Shown: positions 1 to 10,424, numbered from the stretch's first letter. The stretch: DNA of 64,000 nt from Frateuria soli (GCF_021117385.1 NZ_CP088252.1:682001-746000); one strand, 5' to 3'. Translations and numbers: made by a program. The notes: generated from the letters alone by a model not told the origin.

Positions 1-1
1 G

Positions 2-445
2 GTCGAGGGCTACCTGTCCTACGACGTGACCAACGTGGAGTGCGTGCCGAAGAATCCGGTCGAAGGTGCGCGCAACGTTCCCAACACGAGCCGGTCGTTC
101 GTGATGATCCGCGTGGATGCGCATACGTGGAAGGGAAGCTTCTACAGGGACCTGTTGCAGGACGAGGATTACTTCGGGCTGGGTGTCTGTCACTGGGACA
201 TCGGCACCGTGAGTCCCGGGTTCGTCGTCCACGGGCAAACCTTCGGCCCGGGGCTGATGTTGCCGGCGATGCTGAGCGACCAACCTTTCAGTCGCTATTT
301 CAGCAAAAGCGATTACCTCAATCGTTCCAACAACGATGCGAATGCCGGCGTGGCCCTGGAAAGGACTATCCATGACGAGGAAGTCAGGAAACATCCAGAG
401 CGCTTCTTTCTGATCGAGGTCAGGATCTCGAAGGTTGCGCCATGA
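2..445 (+). CDS. Putative X-Tfi-like immunity protein, 5' end cut by the window
   Basis: The reading frame is open from the first complete codon of the window, so the true start and any signal peptide lie outside; the visible part is 147 residues. Motifs that can be seen are YDVTNVEC near the edge, a LLQDEDYFGLGVCHW block, and a basic C-terminus. I do not recognise an enzyme. The stop overlaps the start of the lipase effector gene by 4 bp (ATGA), so the two are co-translated. In Xanthomonadales, type IV secretion effectors (X-Tfe) are usually encoded directly downstream of a cognate periplasmic lipoprotein inhibitor (X-Tfi), and the arrangement here fits. The immunity role is inference from position and the resemblance of the YDVTNV and LLQDEDY blocks to such proteins as I remember them. 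Confidence 0.6.
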   Translation, partial: VEGYLSYDVTNVECVPKNPVEGARNVPNTSRSFVMIRVDAHTWKGSFYRDLLQDEDYFGLGVCHWDIGTVSPGFVVHGQTFGPGLMLPAMLSDQPFSRYFSKSDYLNRSNNDANAGVALERTIHDEEVRKHPERFFLIEVRISKVAP

Positions 446-1977
446 GGCTGACCAGCGCGGACTATGCCTGGGCGGCGAAGGATTCCTACCGCAATCTTGA
501 TCCCTCTCGCATAGGCGAGAAGGACGTTGAGCTCAACGGCCATCCGTACAAGGCGTTTGCCTATGTCGAAAGCGCCTCTGGATTCCATGCTACGGCCTAT
601 CGCCAGCTGGAACCGCCCTATGGCGTCGTGATCGCCTATCGCGGCACCGACACGGACTTCAAGAATCACGCACTGACGGGCGTACAGGATGTCGCGGTCG
701 ATACGATCATGGTGGGCGATCGTTTCAACCCGCAGGAAGCCGACGCACGCCACTTCACGCAAGTGGTGCTGGAAAAGGCGGCCAGGCAAGGTATCCGGCG
801 CGACCTCATAACGGTCACCGGCCATTCCATGGGCGGCACGCTGGCGCAGATCGAGGCATGGCGCTTCGGCCTGCGCGGGGAAACCTTCAACGCCTATGGC
901 GCGGTGGAACTGGGCATCGGCGTGCCCGAGGGCGGCAGCCAGGTGATCGACCACGTCCTTGCCGCCGATCCGGTAAGCGCCTGCAGCCGCCATTTCGGGA
1001 AGCTCCGCGTCTATGCCACGGCGGCGGATGTGCAAGGCCTGCGCGAAGCCGGCTACCTCGACGGGCAGCATGGCCTCGGACGGGCGCTTTCCGCGCTGCG
1101 TCTGGGCGACCACGGCATCGACAACTTCGCGCCCGACCGGGGCGACTCCGTGCTGACGGCCGCCAACGAAGCACGCGCCGACCGCTACGCCGGGGCCATC
1201 GCCGCTTTCCGGCGGGATGCGTGGGCGACGCGCGCCGGCCTGCATGCCTCGACCACGATGCCCTGGTCGGCGCCCTGGGGCCTGGCGCGCATGACCGAGG
1301 CGATCGAGGCCGGATCGGTGACGGTGTTGCGCACGAGGGCCGGGGTCGAGCGGCTGGGCCATGCCGTGGCGCACCAGGCCGATCGGGCATGGGACGCGGC
1401 ACGGGGACCGCGCGAGGCGGTGGCGCAGGCGGCTGCCGGCGCGCTGCGGCGACTGGATCGGGGCTGGGCCGGCCTGACGCCAGGTCACGCCAGTGTCCCG
1501 GCGCATCGGCTTGCCGCACGGGCGGCGGCTTCCGACTCGTATCCCGCCCCGGCCAGCGGCGTGGCGACACCTTGGACGCCGGCGATGCCGGTGACGCCGC
1601 TGCTCGGAGATCCCGACCATCCTGCCAGCGGCCTGTACGTCCAGGCGCTGGATGCGGTCAGGCGCATGGAAGCCCGCCACGGCCTGCCGGGCGGTCCGCA
1701 CAGCGAGCGCGTGGCCGGCGCGCTGGTGGTGGCGGCCCGGCGCGACGGCCTGCAACGGATCGACCATGCGGAGCCCTCGGCGGATCGCGCCAGGGTCATC
1801 GCCGTGCAGGGCGAGCGGCACGGCCCGTCTCGCCGGCTCGCGGCGATCGATACGGCGCTGGCGGCGGGGATGCCGCTCGAACGCAGCAGCGCCGCGGCAC
1901 TCGCGGCGCAGGAACCCGTTCCTGGCGAGGCTCCGCCGATGGCCGCCCCGGCGATCGCGCACGCCCCGGTTCGTTGA
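442..1977 (+). CDS. Lipase class 3 domain protein with XVIPCD-like C-terminus (putative T4SS antibacterial effector)
   Basis: The product is 511 residues with no signal peptide. Residues about 55-230 form an alpha/beta-hydrolase of lipase class 3 type: YRGTDTD lies near the oxyanion region, the nucleophile elbow GHSMGG places Ser129, and Asp176 (AADP) and His224 (GDHGIDNF) are plausible triad partners. A 120-residue Ala/Arg-rich linker follows. The C-terminus from about residue 387 (GDPDHPAS, GLQRIDHAE, VIAVQGE, ERSSAA) matches the conserved pattern of the XVIPCD, which binds the VirD4 coupling protein of the Xanthomonadales T4SS. Expected role: delivery into neighbouring bacteria and phospholipid or other ester hydrolysis in the target periplasm, with the upstream overlapping gene giving self-protection. 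Family features are known; the substrate is not shown. No virB genes are in the window. Confidence 0.8.
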   Translation: MRLTSADYAWAAKDSYRNLDPSRIGEKDVELNGHPYKAFAYVESASGFHATAYRQLEPPYGVVIAYRGTDTDFKNHALTGVQDVAVDTIMVGDRFNPQEADARHFTQVVLEKAARQGIRRDLITVTGHSMGGTLAQIEAWRFGLRGETFNAYGAVELGIGVPEGGSQVIDHVLAADPVSACSRHFGKLRVYATAADVQGLREAGYLDGQHGLGRALSALRLGDHGIDNFAPDRGDSVLTAANEARADRYAGAIAAFRRDAWATRAGLHASTTMPWSAPWGLARMTEAIEAGSVTVLRTRAGVERLGHAVAHQADRAWDAARGPREAVAQAAAGALRRLDRGWAGLTPGHASVPAHRLAARAAASDSYPAPASGVATPWTPAMPVTPLLGDPDHPASGLYVQALDAVRRMEARHGLPGGPHSERVAGALVVAARRDGLQRIDHAEPSADRARVIAVQGERHGPSRRLAAIDTALAAGMPLERSSAAALAAQEPVPGEAPPMAAPAIAHAPVR

Positions 1978-2000
1978 AGGGGACCTCGAATACATCCAGG

Positions 2001-2081
2001 GGCGCCGTTCCCGCGAACGCGGGAATCCATCCTGACCACCGCCGGACGGCACCCGGGTTCCCGCGTCGCGGGAACGGCGCC
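2001..2081. repeat. Palindromic REP-like repeat pair
   Basis: GGCGCCGTTCCCGCG at 2001-2015 is repeated exactly in inverse as CGCGGGAACGGCGCC at 2067-2081. Each arm is itself a small palindrome (TTCCCGCGAACGCGGGAA on the left), so the unit can fold as two hairpins or one long stem. It lies between the convergent effector gene and prfA, where it could end transcription from both sides, although there is no T-tract. This arrangement is typical of bacterial REP/BIME elements. Confidence 0.7.
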
Positions 2082-2159
2082 AGGGAGCTGCTCGGGTGCC
2101 CTTGAGGCAGTGCGGCAGCCGGCCGGGGCGTGGTGCCTGCGGCGTCCGCGCCAGGCCGG

Positions 2160-3236
<1,077 letters not shown>

Positions 3237-3316
3237 GGGCAACCAGGGTGGCACGGGAGGGAAGCGACCGGCATGCGCCGGCTCAGGAGGCGGGATGCGG
3301 CAGCCAGCCGCCCTCG

Positions 3317-4582
3317 CTACTCGTCCCTCGACTCGGGCTCGCCGTACAGCCGCCCGGCCGCGTGCAGCAGGTCCAGGTCGCCGTTGAGCGCTGCCTCGCG
3401 CAGGCGCGCGCTGGGGTGGTGCAGCAGCTTGTTGGTCAGCGTGTTGGCGAGAAACGCCAGTGCCTCGTCGGGCGACTTGCCGCGGGCCAGCATCGCCTGG
3501 GCCTTGAGCAGCACCTCGTCGCGATAACGCTCGGCGTGCTGGCGCAGGTCGATCGCCGGATTGCGCAGGGTCAGCGCGCGGCGCCAGGCCATGTAGCGGT
3601 CGACCTGCAGGTCGATGATCGTCTCGGCCTCGCGCGCCGCGGCCTCGCGCGAGCGGCGGTTCCCGTCGATGACCTGCTGCAGGTCGTCGATACCGTACAG
3701 GTAGACGTCCTCCAGCGAGGCGACCGCCGGATCGATGTCGCGCGGTACGGCGATGTCGACCATGAACATGGGCTTGCGCTTGCGCGCCGCCACCGCCCGC
3801 TCGACCAGCGGCCGGGTCACCACCGGCTGGCGCGCGGCGGTGGAGGAAATGACGATATCCGCTTCGGCCAGATGCTGCGGCAGGTCGGCCAGTGCGACGG
3901 CGTAGCCGCCGTAGCGGCCGGCCAGCTCCTGCGCATTCTCCAGCGTGCGGTTGGCCACGATCAGGCGGCTGACCTGCTTGTCCACCAGGTGGCGGGCGGC
4001 CAGCTCGATGGTGTCACCGGCGCCGATCAGCAGCACGCAGGCCTGCTTGAGGTCGGCGAACACCTGCTCGGCCAGCCGCACGGCAGTGAAGGCCACCGAG
4101 ACGGTATGCGCGCCGATACGGGTGTCGGTACGCACGCGCTTGGCGACGGCAAAGGTGTGCTGCAGCAGGCGGTCCAGTGGCGCACCGAGCGCCCGTGCGT
4201 CGCGCGCGAGCTGATAGGCGTCCTTCACCTGGCCCAGGATCTGCGGCTCGCCCAGCACCATCGAGTCCAGTCCGGTGGCCACGCGGAACATGTGGCGCAC
4301 CGCTGCATCCTCGTCATGCCGATAGAGGAACTCGTCCAGCTTGCCAGGGGTCAAGTGATGGTGGCGATTGAGCCACGCCTGCGGCGCCTGCTCGGCACCG
4401 GTGGCCACGCCGACGTACAGCTCGGTGCGGTTGCAGGTGGATAGGATCAGCGCTTCCTCCACGCCGGGCTCGGCCCTCAGTTCGCGCAGCGCTTCGCTGG
4501 CGGCGTCCGCATCGAACGCCACCTGTTCGCGCAGGCTGACCGGCGCGGTGAGGTGATTGAGCCCGAGGGCGATCAGCGGCAT
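3317..4582 (-). CDS. hemA: Glutamyl-tRNA reductase
   Basis: The enzyme reduces glutamyl-tRNA(Glu) to glutamate-1-semialdehyde with NADPH, the first committed step of the C5 route to heme. The 421-residue product starts [15 protein letters not shown]. The catalytic cysteine is Cys50 in STCNRTELY. The NADPH-binding region contains [15 protein letters not shown], and the SAMRR-type dimerisation helix region is at the C-terminus ([15 protein letters not shown]). It is divergent from the TPR lipoprotein-lolB operon, with 94 bp between the two starts that must hold both promoters. It is cotranscribed with prfA in many gammaproteobacteria. Heme made by this route would also be needed by the c-type cytochromes further along the window. 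Confidence 0.97.
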   Translation of the reverse strand: MPLIALGLNHLTAPVSLREQVAFDADAASEALRELRAEPGVEEALILSTCNRTELYVGVATGAEQAPQAWLNRHHHLTPGKLDEFLYRHDEDAAVRHMFRVATGLDSMVLGEPQILGQVKDAYQLARDARALGAPLDRLLQHTFAVAKRVRTDTRIGAHTVSVAFTAVRLAEQVFADLKQACVLLIGAGDTIELAARHLVDKQVSRLIVANRTLENAQELAGRYGGYAVALADLPQHLAEADIVISSTAARQPVVTRPLVERAVAARKRKPMFMVDIAVPRDIDPAVASLEDVYLYGIDDLQQVIDGNRRSREAAAREAETIIDLQVDRYMAWRRALTLRNPAIDLRQHAERYRDEVLLKAQAMLARGKSPDEALAFLANTLTNKLLHHPSARLREAALNGDLDLLHAAGRLYGEPESRDE

Positions 4583-4676
4583 GGCGTGGAATGCGAATTG
4601 GCGACGGGGTATCCGCGGCGGCGTAGGCTAAGCTTTCGGTACCGGAGAGGCGGGTACTGCCGGAACGGACCAATGG

Positions 4677-6425
4677 ATGAGGACTAGTGTGCTGAGCGTG
4701 AAGGGCAAGTTCAAGCAACTGCGGCATTTTGCAGGCATCACCAGCTGTGCGCTGGGCCTGGCCGCGTGCGCCGGCCTGCCCGCGGGCAAGGCACCCGTGC
4801 CTGCCCCGAAGCAGCCGCTGGACCGGCTCACCGTGGTGACGCCGGACGAGCAGCACGACCTGCTGGCGCAACTGCTGGCCGGCGAAATGGCGCTGACCCG
4901 TAACGACCTCAAGGGTGCCTCGGCCCGCTACATGCAGGCGATGGCGCTGTCGAACGACCCCGCGGTGGCCCAGCGGGCCGCGGAGCTGGCCCTGGCGATC
5001 CGCGACACGGCCGCCGCGGCGCACGCGATCGACCGTTGGCAGGCGCTCGGCGCCAGCCCGGCGGACCTGGCCCAGGCACGCGCCGAACTGACGCTGTCCA
5101 CCGGCGACACCGCGGGTGCGCGCGAGCAGCTGGAGCGCCTGGTCGGTAGCGGCGACCCGCATGCCTGGCGCCGCTTCGGCCGTGCTCTGATCGGCGCCCG
5201 TGACCCGGCGCAGGCCGCCCAGTTGCTGGAAGCCCTGGCCACGCCCGAGCGGCTGCCGGCCGACCCGCAGGCCTGGCTGGCGATGAGCGAGCTGGGCGAG
5301 AAGCTGGATCGGCCCAGGTATGCCATGCAGATCGCCGACGCTGCGGTGGCGCGCTTCCACGACACCGAAACCTACGCCTGGGCGGCGCAGATGAAGTTCA
5401 AGTCCGGCGACAAGAATGCCGCCAGCGCGCTGCTCAGGCAGGCGCTGGCGCGTTCGCCGGACAACGTTCGCCTGCGCCTGACCTACGCCAGCCTGCTCAG
5501 CCAGGGCGGCGACTACCAGGCCGCCGCGAAGCTGCTGGACAACGGCCCGCAGAGCGCCGAAACCTATGCCCTGCGCGCCGGACTGGCGGCGCAGGCGCAC
5601 GACAGGAAAGCCATCGCCAGGCTCTACCGTGAGCTCAGGCAGGCCCCGGCCAGTGTGCGCGAAAGCAGCGCGTTCCTGCTCGGCCAGCTGGCCGAGATGC
5701 AGGACCGCAACGCCGAGGCGCTGGAGTGGTACGACCAGGTCGGCGACGACGACCCGCACGCTTTCGACGCCGACCTGCGCAGTGCGGTGATCCTGCACAC
5801 CCAGGGCAAGGTGGACGACGCCCATGCGCTGCTGGAGCAGCTGGAAACCGCCTACCTCGACCAGCCCGAGGAGCTGCGCCGCGCCTGGCAGGCCGACGCC
5901 GAGCTGTACATGCGCGAGGAGCACTACGCGCAAGCCGCCAGGGCCTACGACCATGCGCTGCAGGTGCTGCCGGACGACCCCGGCCTGCTCTACGGTCGCG
6001 GCCTGGCCTATGCCGAGGCGGGCGATATCGACCGCGCGGTGGCGGACTTCCGCCACCTGCTCAAGCTCAAGCCGGACGACATCGATGCCAGCAACGCGCT
6101 GGGCTACACGCTCGCCGACGCTGGCCGCGACCTGCCCGAGGCAACCAGACTGATCGAAGCCGCCCGCGCGGCCAAGCCGCACGATCCGGCGATCGCAGAC
6201 TCCTGGGGCTGGCTGCAGTACCGCCTGGGCCACCTCGACGAGGCTGCACGCACCCTGCGCCAGGCCTGGAGCGCCGCGAAGGACGCCGACGTTGGCGTAC
6301 ACCTGGGCGAGGTGCTGTGGAAGCTCGGCAAGCGCCAGGACGCCCGGCTGGTGTTCGACCAGGTCCGCAAGATCGACCCGCGCAACGCCAACCTGCGCGA
6401 CACCCTGCGGCGCCTCGAGCCATGA
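4677..6425 (+). CDS. TPR-repeat lipoprotein
   Basis: The product is 582 residues. The N-terminus has a basic stretch, a short hydrophobic core and a lipobox LAAC with the lipidated Cys31, so export and acylation are expected. The remainder is a run of helical TPR-type repeats (for example DPGLLYGRGLAYAEAGD and DASNALGYTLADAGRDL), ending in a helix-turn-helix pair rich in Asp/Arg. It resembles the tetratricopeptide proteins encoded beside lolB in Pseudomonas and xanthomonads. Its stop overlaps the lolB start by 4 bp (ATGA), suggesting a joint role at the outer membrane. An internal GTG at 4689 is a possible alternative start that would leave the signal sequence intact. The specific function is unknown. 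Confidence 0.85.
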   Translation: MRTSVLSVKGKFKQLRHFAGITSCALGLAACAGLPAGKAPVPAPKQPLDRLTVVTPDEQHDLLAQLLAGEMALTRNDLKGASARYMQAMALSNDPAVAQRAAELALAIRDTAAAAHAIDRWQALGASPADLAQARAELTLSTGDTAGAREQLERLVGSGDPHAWRRFGRALIGARDPAQAAQLLEALATPERLPADPQAWLAMSELGEKLDRPRYAMQIADAAVARFHDTETYAWAAQMKFKSGDKNAASALLRQALARSPDNVRLRLTYASLLSQGGDYQAAAKLLDNGPQSAETYALRAGLAAQAHDRKAIARLYRELRQAPASVRESSAFLLGQLAEMQDRNAEALEWYDQVGDDDPHAFDADLRSAVILHTQGKVDDAHALLEQLETAYLDQPEELRRAWQADAELYMREEHYAQAARAYDHALQVLPDDPGLLYGRGLAYAEAGDIDRAVADFRHLLKLKPDDIDASNALGYTLADAGRDLPEATRLIEAARAAKPHDPAIADSWGWLQYRLGHLDEAARTLRQAWSAAKDADVGVHLGEVLWKLGKRQDARLVFDQVRKIDPRNANLRDTLRRLEP

Positions 6426-7051
6426 GGCGCCTCCTTTTCCTGGGGGCGGCAGCCAGCCTGCTGCTGGCCGCCTGTGCGCCCGTGCCGGTGCGCAGGCCGG
6501 CCGACGAGGCCGCGCTTGCCGCGCAGGCCGCGCGCGAGCGTCAACTCTCGGGCGCGGACCAGTGGATGCTGGAAGGCCACCTGGCCGTGTCCGACGGCCA
6601 CGATGGCGGCAGCGGCAGCCTGCGCTGGACGCAGGACGGCGAGCGCTACGACTTCGAACTGCGCGCGCCGATCACCGGCAAGAGCTTCCGCCTGAGCGGC
6701 GGCCCGGACGGAGCCCTGCTCGAAGGCATCGAGGGCGGACCGCTTCGCGGCTCCGACGCCGAGACGCTGATGCGCAAGGCGTTGGGCTGGGAAGTGCCGC
6801 TGGATGATCTGCGCGCCTGGGTTCTCGGCCTGCGCGCGACCGGCGCCCCCGCGCAACTGCGTTTCGGCGAACACGACCTGCCGTCGTTGATCGTGCAGGA
6901 CGGCTGGACGGTGGATTACCGTGCGTGGGACCAGGCGCAGCAGCCGCCGTTGCCGCAGAAGGTGTTCGCCAGTCGCCCCCCCTACAAGGTCAAGCTGTCG
7001 ATCGACAGCTTCCGGCTCGGCCCGGCGCCTTGCGCCGATTGCGGGCGCTGA
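6422..7051 (+). CDS. lolB: Outer-membrane lipoprotein insertion factor LolB
   Basis: LolB takes lipoproteins from the periplasmic carrier LolA and inserts them into the inner leaflet of the outer membrane. The product is 209 residues, close to the usual size. The signal ends in LLLAACAP, so Cys18 is the lipidated residue. Recognisable blocks are GSGSLRWTQDGERYDFELRA (the start of the half-barrel), PITGKSFRLSG, LGWEVPLDDLRAWVLG and DGWTVDYRAWD. It overlaps the upstream TPR lipoprotein gene and is followed within 4 bp by the GNAT-IspE gene, so it is clearly part of one operon. The lolB-ispE order is widely conserved in gammaproteobacteria. Confidence 0.93.
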   Translation: MRRLLFLGAAASLLLAACAPVPVRRPADEAALAAQAARERQLSGADQWMLEGHLAVSDGHDGGSGSLRWTQDGERYDFELRAPITGKSFRLSGGPDGALLEGIEGGPLRGSDAETLMRKALGWEVPLDDLRAWVLGLRATGAPAQLRFGEHDLPSLIVQDGWTVDYRAWDQAQQPPLPQKVFASRPPYKVKLSIDSFRLGPAPCADCGR

Positions 7052-7055
7052 CGCC

Positions 7056-8462
7056 ATGGCAGTGACGATCGCGCGTGCCATGGCCGCGCAGGTGCCCGCG
7101 TTGTGCGCGATCGAGCGCGCCGCGCTGGAACTGTTCCGCGCCCACCGTGCGTGGCAGGCCTACGCGGGCATGGCGATTCCGCCCGAGTTGCTCGATGCGG
7201 CGGTTGCGCGCGGCCTGGTCTGGGTAGCGCTCGAAGCGGGCGCGCCGGTCGGTTTCGTGTGGCTGCAGGACGGAATGGCCGGGGACGCCATCGAAATCGC
7301 CGAGATCGACGTGCTGCCGTCGCACGGTCGCCGCGGGATCGGCGCCGCACTGCTCGAACACGCCTGTGCCTGGGCGCGCGAGGCGGGTTACGGTCGCGTC
7401 GACCTGGGTACGCTGGCGGATGTGCCGTGGAATGCGCCGTTCTACGCCAGGCACGGCTTCGTCACGGTGGACGAGGCGGACCCGGCGTTCGCCCGCGCCC
7501 GCGAGCGCGACCGCGAAAACGGGTTTCCCGATTCCCTGCGCGTGTTCATGTCGCGCGCGCTTGCCGCGCCCGCTCGCGACGAATGGACCGCCTGGCCCGC
7601 CCCGGCCAAGCTCAACCTGTTCCTGCGCATCGTCGGCCGCCGTGCGGACGGCTATCACGACCTGCAGACCGTATTCCGCCTGCTCGACTGGGGCGATGAG
7701 CTGCGCGTGCGCGTGCGACCCGACGCCGCCATCGTGCGCGTGAACGACGTTCGCGGCGTTCCGGCCGAGGCCGACCTGGTGGTACGCGCCGCGCGCTTGC
7801 TGCAGGCGGAAACCGGCGTGGCGACGGGGGCCGAGATCGCCGTGGACAAGCGCATCCCGATGGGGGGCGGCCTCGGCGGCGGCAGCTCCGACGCTGCCAC
7901 CACGCTGGTTGCGCTCAACCACCTGTGGGCCTGCGGCCTGGATGAGGACGCGCTGGCCGACCTGGCGCACCGGCTGGGCGCCGACGTGCCGGTGTTCGTG
8001 CGTGGCCGCTCGGCCTGGGCCGAGGGCGTGGGCGAGCGGCTTACCCCCGTCGCGCTGCCACGGCGCTGGTACGTGGTGCTTGACCCGGGCGAACACGTGC
8101 CCACCGCGGCCTTGTTTCAAGCGTCTGAATTGACACGAAATGCACCGCCGGCGACAATTTCGTCCTTTGCTTCCGGCGAAACGGCGGAAAACGCGTTCGA
8201 GCCGGTCGTGCGCGCGCGACACCCGAAGGTGGCCGCGGCGCTGGACTGGCTCTCGCATTTCGGCCGCGCCCGGCTTTCCGGCAGCGGCGGGTGCGTTTTC
8301 CTGGAAGCCGCCTCGCTCGCGCAGGCGCGCCGGGTGGTGCGTGAGTGTCCTCCGGCATTCGCGGCACAACTTGCCGCGGGGCTGGAGGTTTCGCCCCTGC
8401 ATCGGGTCCTCGCGCGCCATCGCGCGAGGATCGTGGCGCCGGGGCAGCCGTTACGGGCTTGA
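7056..8462 (+). CDS. ispE: GNAT acetyltransferase fused to 4-diphosphocytidyl-2-C-methyl-D-erythritol kinase (IspE)
   Basis: One uninterrupted frame of 468 residues. Residues 1-160 are a GNAT domain: acetyl-CoA loop [10 protein letters not shown] near 91-100, then YARHGF, and a C-terminal end RVFMSRAL of the kind where stand-alone GNATs stop. Residues from about 177 are a complete IspE of the GHMP kinase family: PAKLNLFL with Lys185, [16 protein letters not shown] (268-283) for ATP, catalytic Asp310 in GADVPVF, and SGSGGCVF near the end. IspE phosphorylates CDP-methylerythritol in the MEP route to isoprenoids. No stop separates the parts; an in-frame ATG at 7548 (residue 165), without a good Shine-Dalgarno, could yield a free IspE. 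The position after lolB and before tRNA-Gln/prs is the usual ispE place, so the GNAT part is the addition. Confidence 0.9.
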   Translation: MAVTIARAMAAQVPALCAIERAALELFRAHRAWQAYAGMAIPPELLDAAVARGLVWVALEAGAPVGFVWLQDGMAGDAIEIAEIDVLPSHGRRGIGAALLEHACAWAREAGYGRVDLGTLADVPWNAPFYARHGFVTVDEADPAFARARERDRENGFPDSLRVFMSRALAAPARDEWTAWPAPAKLNLFLRIVGRRADGYHDLQTVFRLLDWGDELRVRVRPDAAIVRVNDVRGVPAEADLVVRAARLLQAETGVATGAEIAVDKRIPMGGGLGGGSSDAATTLVALNHLWACGLDEDALADLAHRLGADVPVFVRGRSAWAEGVGERLTPVALPRRWYVVLDPGEHVPTAALFQASELTRNAPPATISSFASGETAENAFEPVVRARHPKVAAALDWLSHFGRARLSGSGGCVFLEAASLAQARRVVRECPPAFAAQLAAGLEVSPLHRVLARHRARIVAPGQPLRA

Positions 8463-8507
8463 AAATGCACGACAGGCGGTCAGGACGACGGTCTGCCAAC
8501 GAAACAC

Positions 8508-8584
8508 TGGGGCGTCGCCAAGCTGGTTAAGGCACGGGATTTTGATTCCCGCATGCGCAGGTTCGAATCCTGCCGCCCCAGCCA
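8508..8584 (+). tRNA. tRNA-Gln(TTG)
   Basis: A cloverleaf can be drawn: acceptor TGGGGCG pairs with CGCCCCA, anticodon stem CGGGA/TCCCG, anticodon TTG at 8542-8544, T arm with GTTCGAATC. The discriminator base is G and CCA is encoded (8582-8584). It sits between ispE and prs, as in Pseudomonas and other gammaproteobacteria. Confidence 0.97.
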
Positions 8585-8613
8585 TTCACGAATGGCTCTT
8601 TGAGGAATCCCAC

Positions 8614-9570
8614 GTGGACACGTCCACCCCGATGCTCTTCACCGGCAATGCCCACCGCGCCCTGGCCGAGGACGTCGCGCAGCGACTCGGCGTGCCCTTG
8701 GGCAAGGCGCTGGTCGGCAAGTTCAGCGACGGCGAAGTGCAGATCGAGATCGAGGAGAACGTCCGCAAGCAGGAAGTGTTCGTGCTGCAGCCGACCGGCG
8801 CGCCGAGCGCGGAGAACCTGATCGAGATGCTCGCCCTGGTCGATGCGCTCAAGCGCGCCTCGGCCGACAGCGTCACCGCGGTGATGCCGTACTTCGGCTA
8901 CGCCCGCCAGGATCGCCGCCCGCGCTCGGCGCGCGTGCCGATCACCGCCAAGATGGTGGCCACCCTGATCGGTACTGCCGGCGTCGACCGCGTGCTCACG
9001 GTCGACCTGCACGCCGACCAGATCCAGGGCTTCTTCGACATCCCGGTCGACAACGTCTACGCCTCGCCGATCCTGCTGGCGGACATCTGGCGCAACCACT
9101 CGATGGACGACCTGATCGTGGTCAGCCCCGACGTCGGCGGCGTGGTGCGCGCCCGCGCGATCGCCAAGCGGCTGGACGATGCGGACCTGGCGATCATCGA
9201 CAAGCGCCGTCCGAAGGCCAACGTCGCCACGGTGATGAACATCATCGGCGAGGTCGACGGCAAGACGTGCGTGCTGGTCGACGACATCGTCGACACCGCC
9301 GGTACCCTGTGCGCCGCGGCCGCGGCCCTGAAGGAGCGCGGCGCGCGCAAGGTCGTCGCCTACTGCGTGCACCCGGTGCTCTCGGGCGCGGCGATCGGCA
9401 ACATCGAGAACTCCCAGCTCGACCAGCTGGTGGTCACCAACACGCTGCCGCTGCGCCCCGAGGCGCAGAGTTGCGGCAAGATCCGCCAGCTCTCGGTCGC
9501 CGAGCTGCTGGCCGAGACCATTCGCCGCATCGCTTTCGGCGAGTCGGTGAGTTCGCTTTACGTGGATTGA
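8614..9570 (+). CDS. prs: Ribose-phosphate pyrophosphokinase
   Basis: The enzyme makes PRPP from ribose-5-phosphate and ATP for purine, pyrimidine, NAD, histidine and tryptophan synthesis. The product is 318 residues from a GTG start at 8614, chosen because GAGGA lies 7 bases upstream; the next ATG (8632) would remove conserved N-terminal residues. The signature [11 protein letters not shown] and the PRPP-binding loop [13 protein letters not shown] are both present, as is [16 protein letters not shown] near the N-terminus. It lies 29 bp after tRNA-Gln and is followed by a paired-arm repeat and rplY. Confidence 0.97.
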   Translation: MDTSTPMLFTGNAHRALAEDVAQRLGVPLGKALVGKFSDGEVQIEIEENVRKQEVFVLQPTGAPSAENLIEMLALVDALKRASADSVTAVMPYFGYARQDRRPRSARVPITAKMVATLIGTAGVDRVLTVDLHADQIQGFFDIPVDNVYASPILLADIWRNHSMDDLIVVSPDVGGVVRARAIAKRLDDADLAIIDKRRPKANVATVMNIIGEVDGKTCVLVDDIVDTAGTLCAAAAALKERGARKVVAYCVHPVLSGAAIGNIENSQLDQLVVTNTLPLRPEAQSCGKIRQLSVAELLAETIRRIAFGESVSSLYVD

Positions 9571-9576
9571 TTCAGC

Positions 9577-9661
9577 GGGATTCGGGTTGGGAGATTCGGG
9601 ATTCGGCGACTGCAGTGCAGCTTTTCCGAATCTCGAATCCCGTCTCCCGGATCCCGATCCC
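9577..9661. repeat. GGGATTCGGG-type inverted repeat element (copy 1)
   Basis: The left arm at 9577-9606 is built of GGGATTCGGG units and the right arm at 9626-9661 is its imperfect reverse complement (CCGAATCTCGAATCCCG and so on), giving a long hairpin six bases after the prs stop. The centre holds a small palindrome CTGCAGTGCAG. Related paired arms follow pth and tuf1, so this is one member of a dispersed family. It may act as a 3' stabiliser or weak terminator. Confidence 0.7.
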
Positions 9662-9735
9662 AGGACTTCCCTGGTCGCGGGGAAGTCATCTGTCCGCCGC
9701 GAGGCGGACAAACGCAACCTAAGGTAGTGACAACA

Positions 9736-10386
9736 ATGGCCCAGACTCATGAAATCAAGGCCCAGAGCCGCAACGACGAGGGGAAAGGTGCGAGCCGCCG
9801 CCTGCGTCGTGCCGCGATGGTGCCTGCCGTCGTCTACGGCGCGAACCAGCCGCCGCAGAGCATCCAGATCGAGCACAACACCATCCTGCTCGCCGCCAAG
9901 AACGAGTGGTTCTTCTCCTCGATCCTCGACCTGAACGTCGACGGCAAGGTGCAGAAGGTGCTGGTGCGCGACTGGCAGAAGCATCCGTTCAAGCAGCAGA
10001 TGCTGCACATGGACTTCCTGCGCGTGAACGAGAACGAAGCGATCCGCGTGAACGTGCCGCTGCACTTCCTCAACCAGGAGAAGTCCCCGGCCGGCAAGAC
10101 CTCCGGCGTGGTGATCTCGCACAACCTGACGGAAGTGGAAGTGTCCTGCCTGCCGGGCAACCTGCCGGAGTTCATCGAACTCGACCTGGTCGATCTCAAG
10201 CCCGGTGACATCGTGCACCTGTCGCAGGTCAAGCTGCCCAAGGGCGTGAGCCTGTCGGCGCTGAGCCTGGGCGCGGACCACGACATCGCCGTGGTCACCG
10301 CCAATGCGGTGAAGGAAGAGGCCGAGCCGGCCGCCGAGGCCGCCGCGGCGCCGGAAGGCGAAGCCAAGCCCGCCGAGAAGAAGTAA
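9736..10386 (+). CDS. rplY: 50S ribosomal protein L25/general stress protein Ctc
   Basis: L25 binds 5S rRNA in the large subunit. The product is 216 residues, the long CTC-type form: an N-terminal L25 domain ([27 protein letters not shown]), then the beta-rich CTC domain with [13 protein letters not shown], and an Ala/Glu/Pro-rich acidic tail ending PAEKK. The ATG at 9736 ([10 protein letters not shown]) is preferred to a GTG three codons upstream (9727), because AAGG at 9722-9725 is better placed. The prs-rplY-pth-ychF order is conserved in gammaproteobacteria. Confidence 0.95.
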   Translation: MAQTHEIKAQSRNDEGKGASRRLRRAAMVPAVVYGANQPPQSIQIEHNTILLAAKNEWFFSSILDLNVDGKVQKVLVRDWQKHPFKQQMLHMDFLRVNENEAIRVNVPLHFLNQEKSPAGKTSGVVISHNLTEVEVSCLPGNLPEFIELDLVDLKPGDIVHLSQVKLPKGVSLSALSLGADHDIAVVTANAVKEEAEPAAEAAAAPEGEAKPAEKK

Positions 10387-10393
10387 GCGAAGT

Positions 10394-10424
10394 CCGGGCC
10401 TCCCGCTCCGCGCGGGAGGCCCGG
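10394..10424 (+). terminator. Perfect 13-bp hairpin after rplY
   Basis: CCGGGCCTCCCGC (10394-10406) pairs exactly with GCGGGAGGCCCGG (10412-10424) across a 5-base loop, starting 8 bases after the rplY stop. There is no T-tract, so it may be a Rho-independent-like pause or a 3' mRNA stabiliser rather than a full terminator. The pth start follows 15 bases later. Confidence 0.6.

Noticed and set aside
4314-6302. Minus-strand frame opposite the TPR lipoprotein gene
   Set aside because: The TPR pattern and lipobox are on the plus strand; the opposite frame has no recognisable domain and runs into hemA out of frame.
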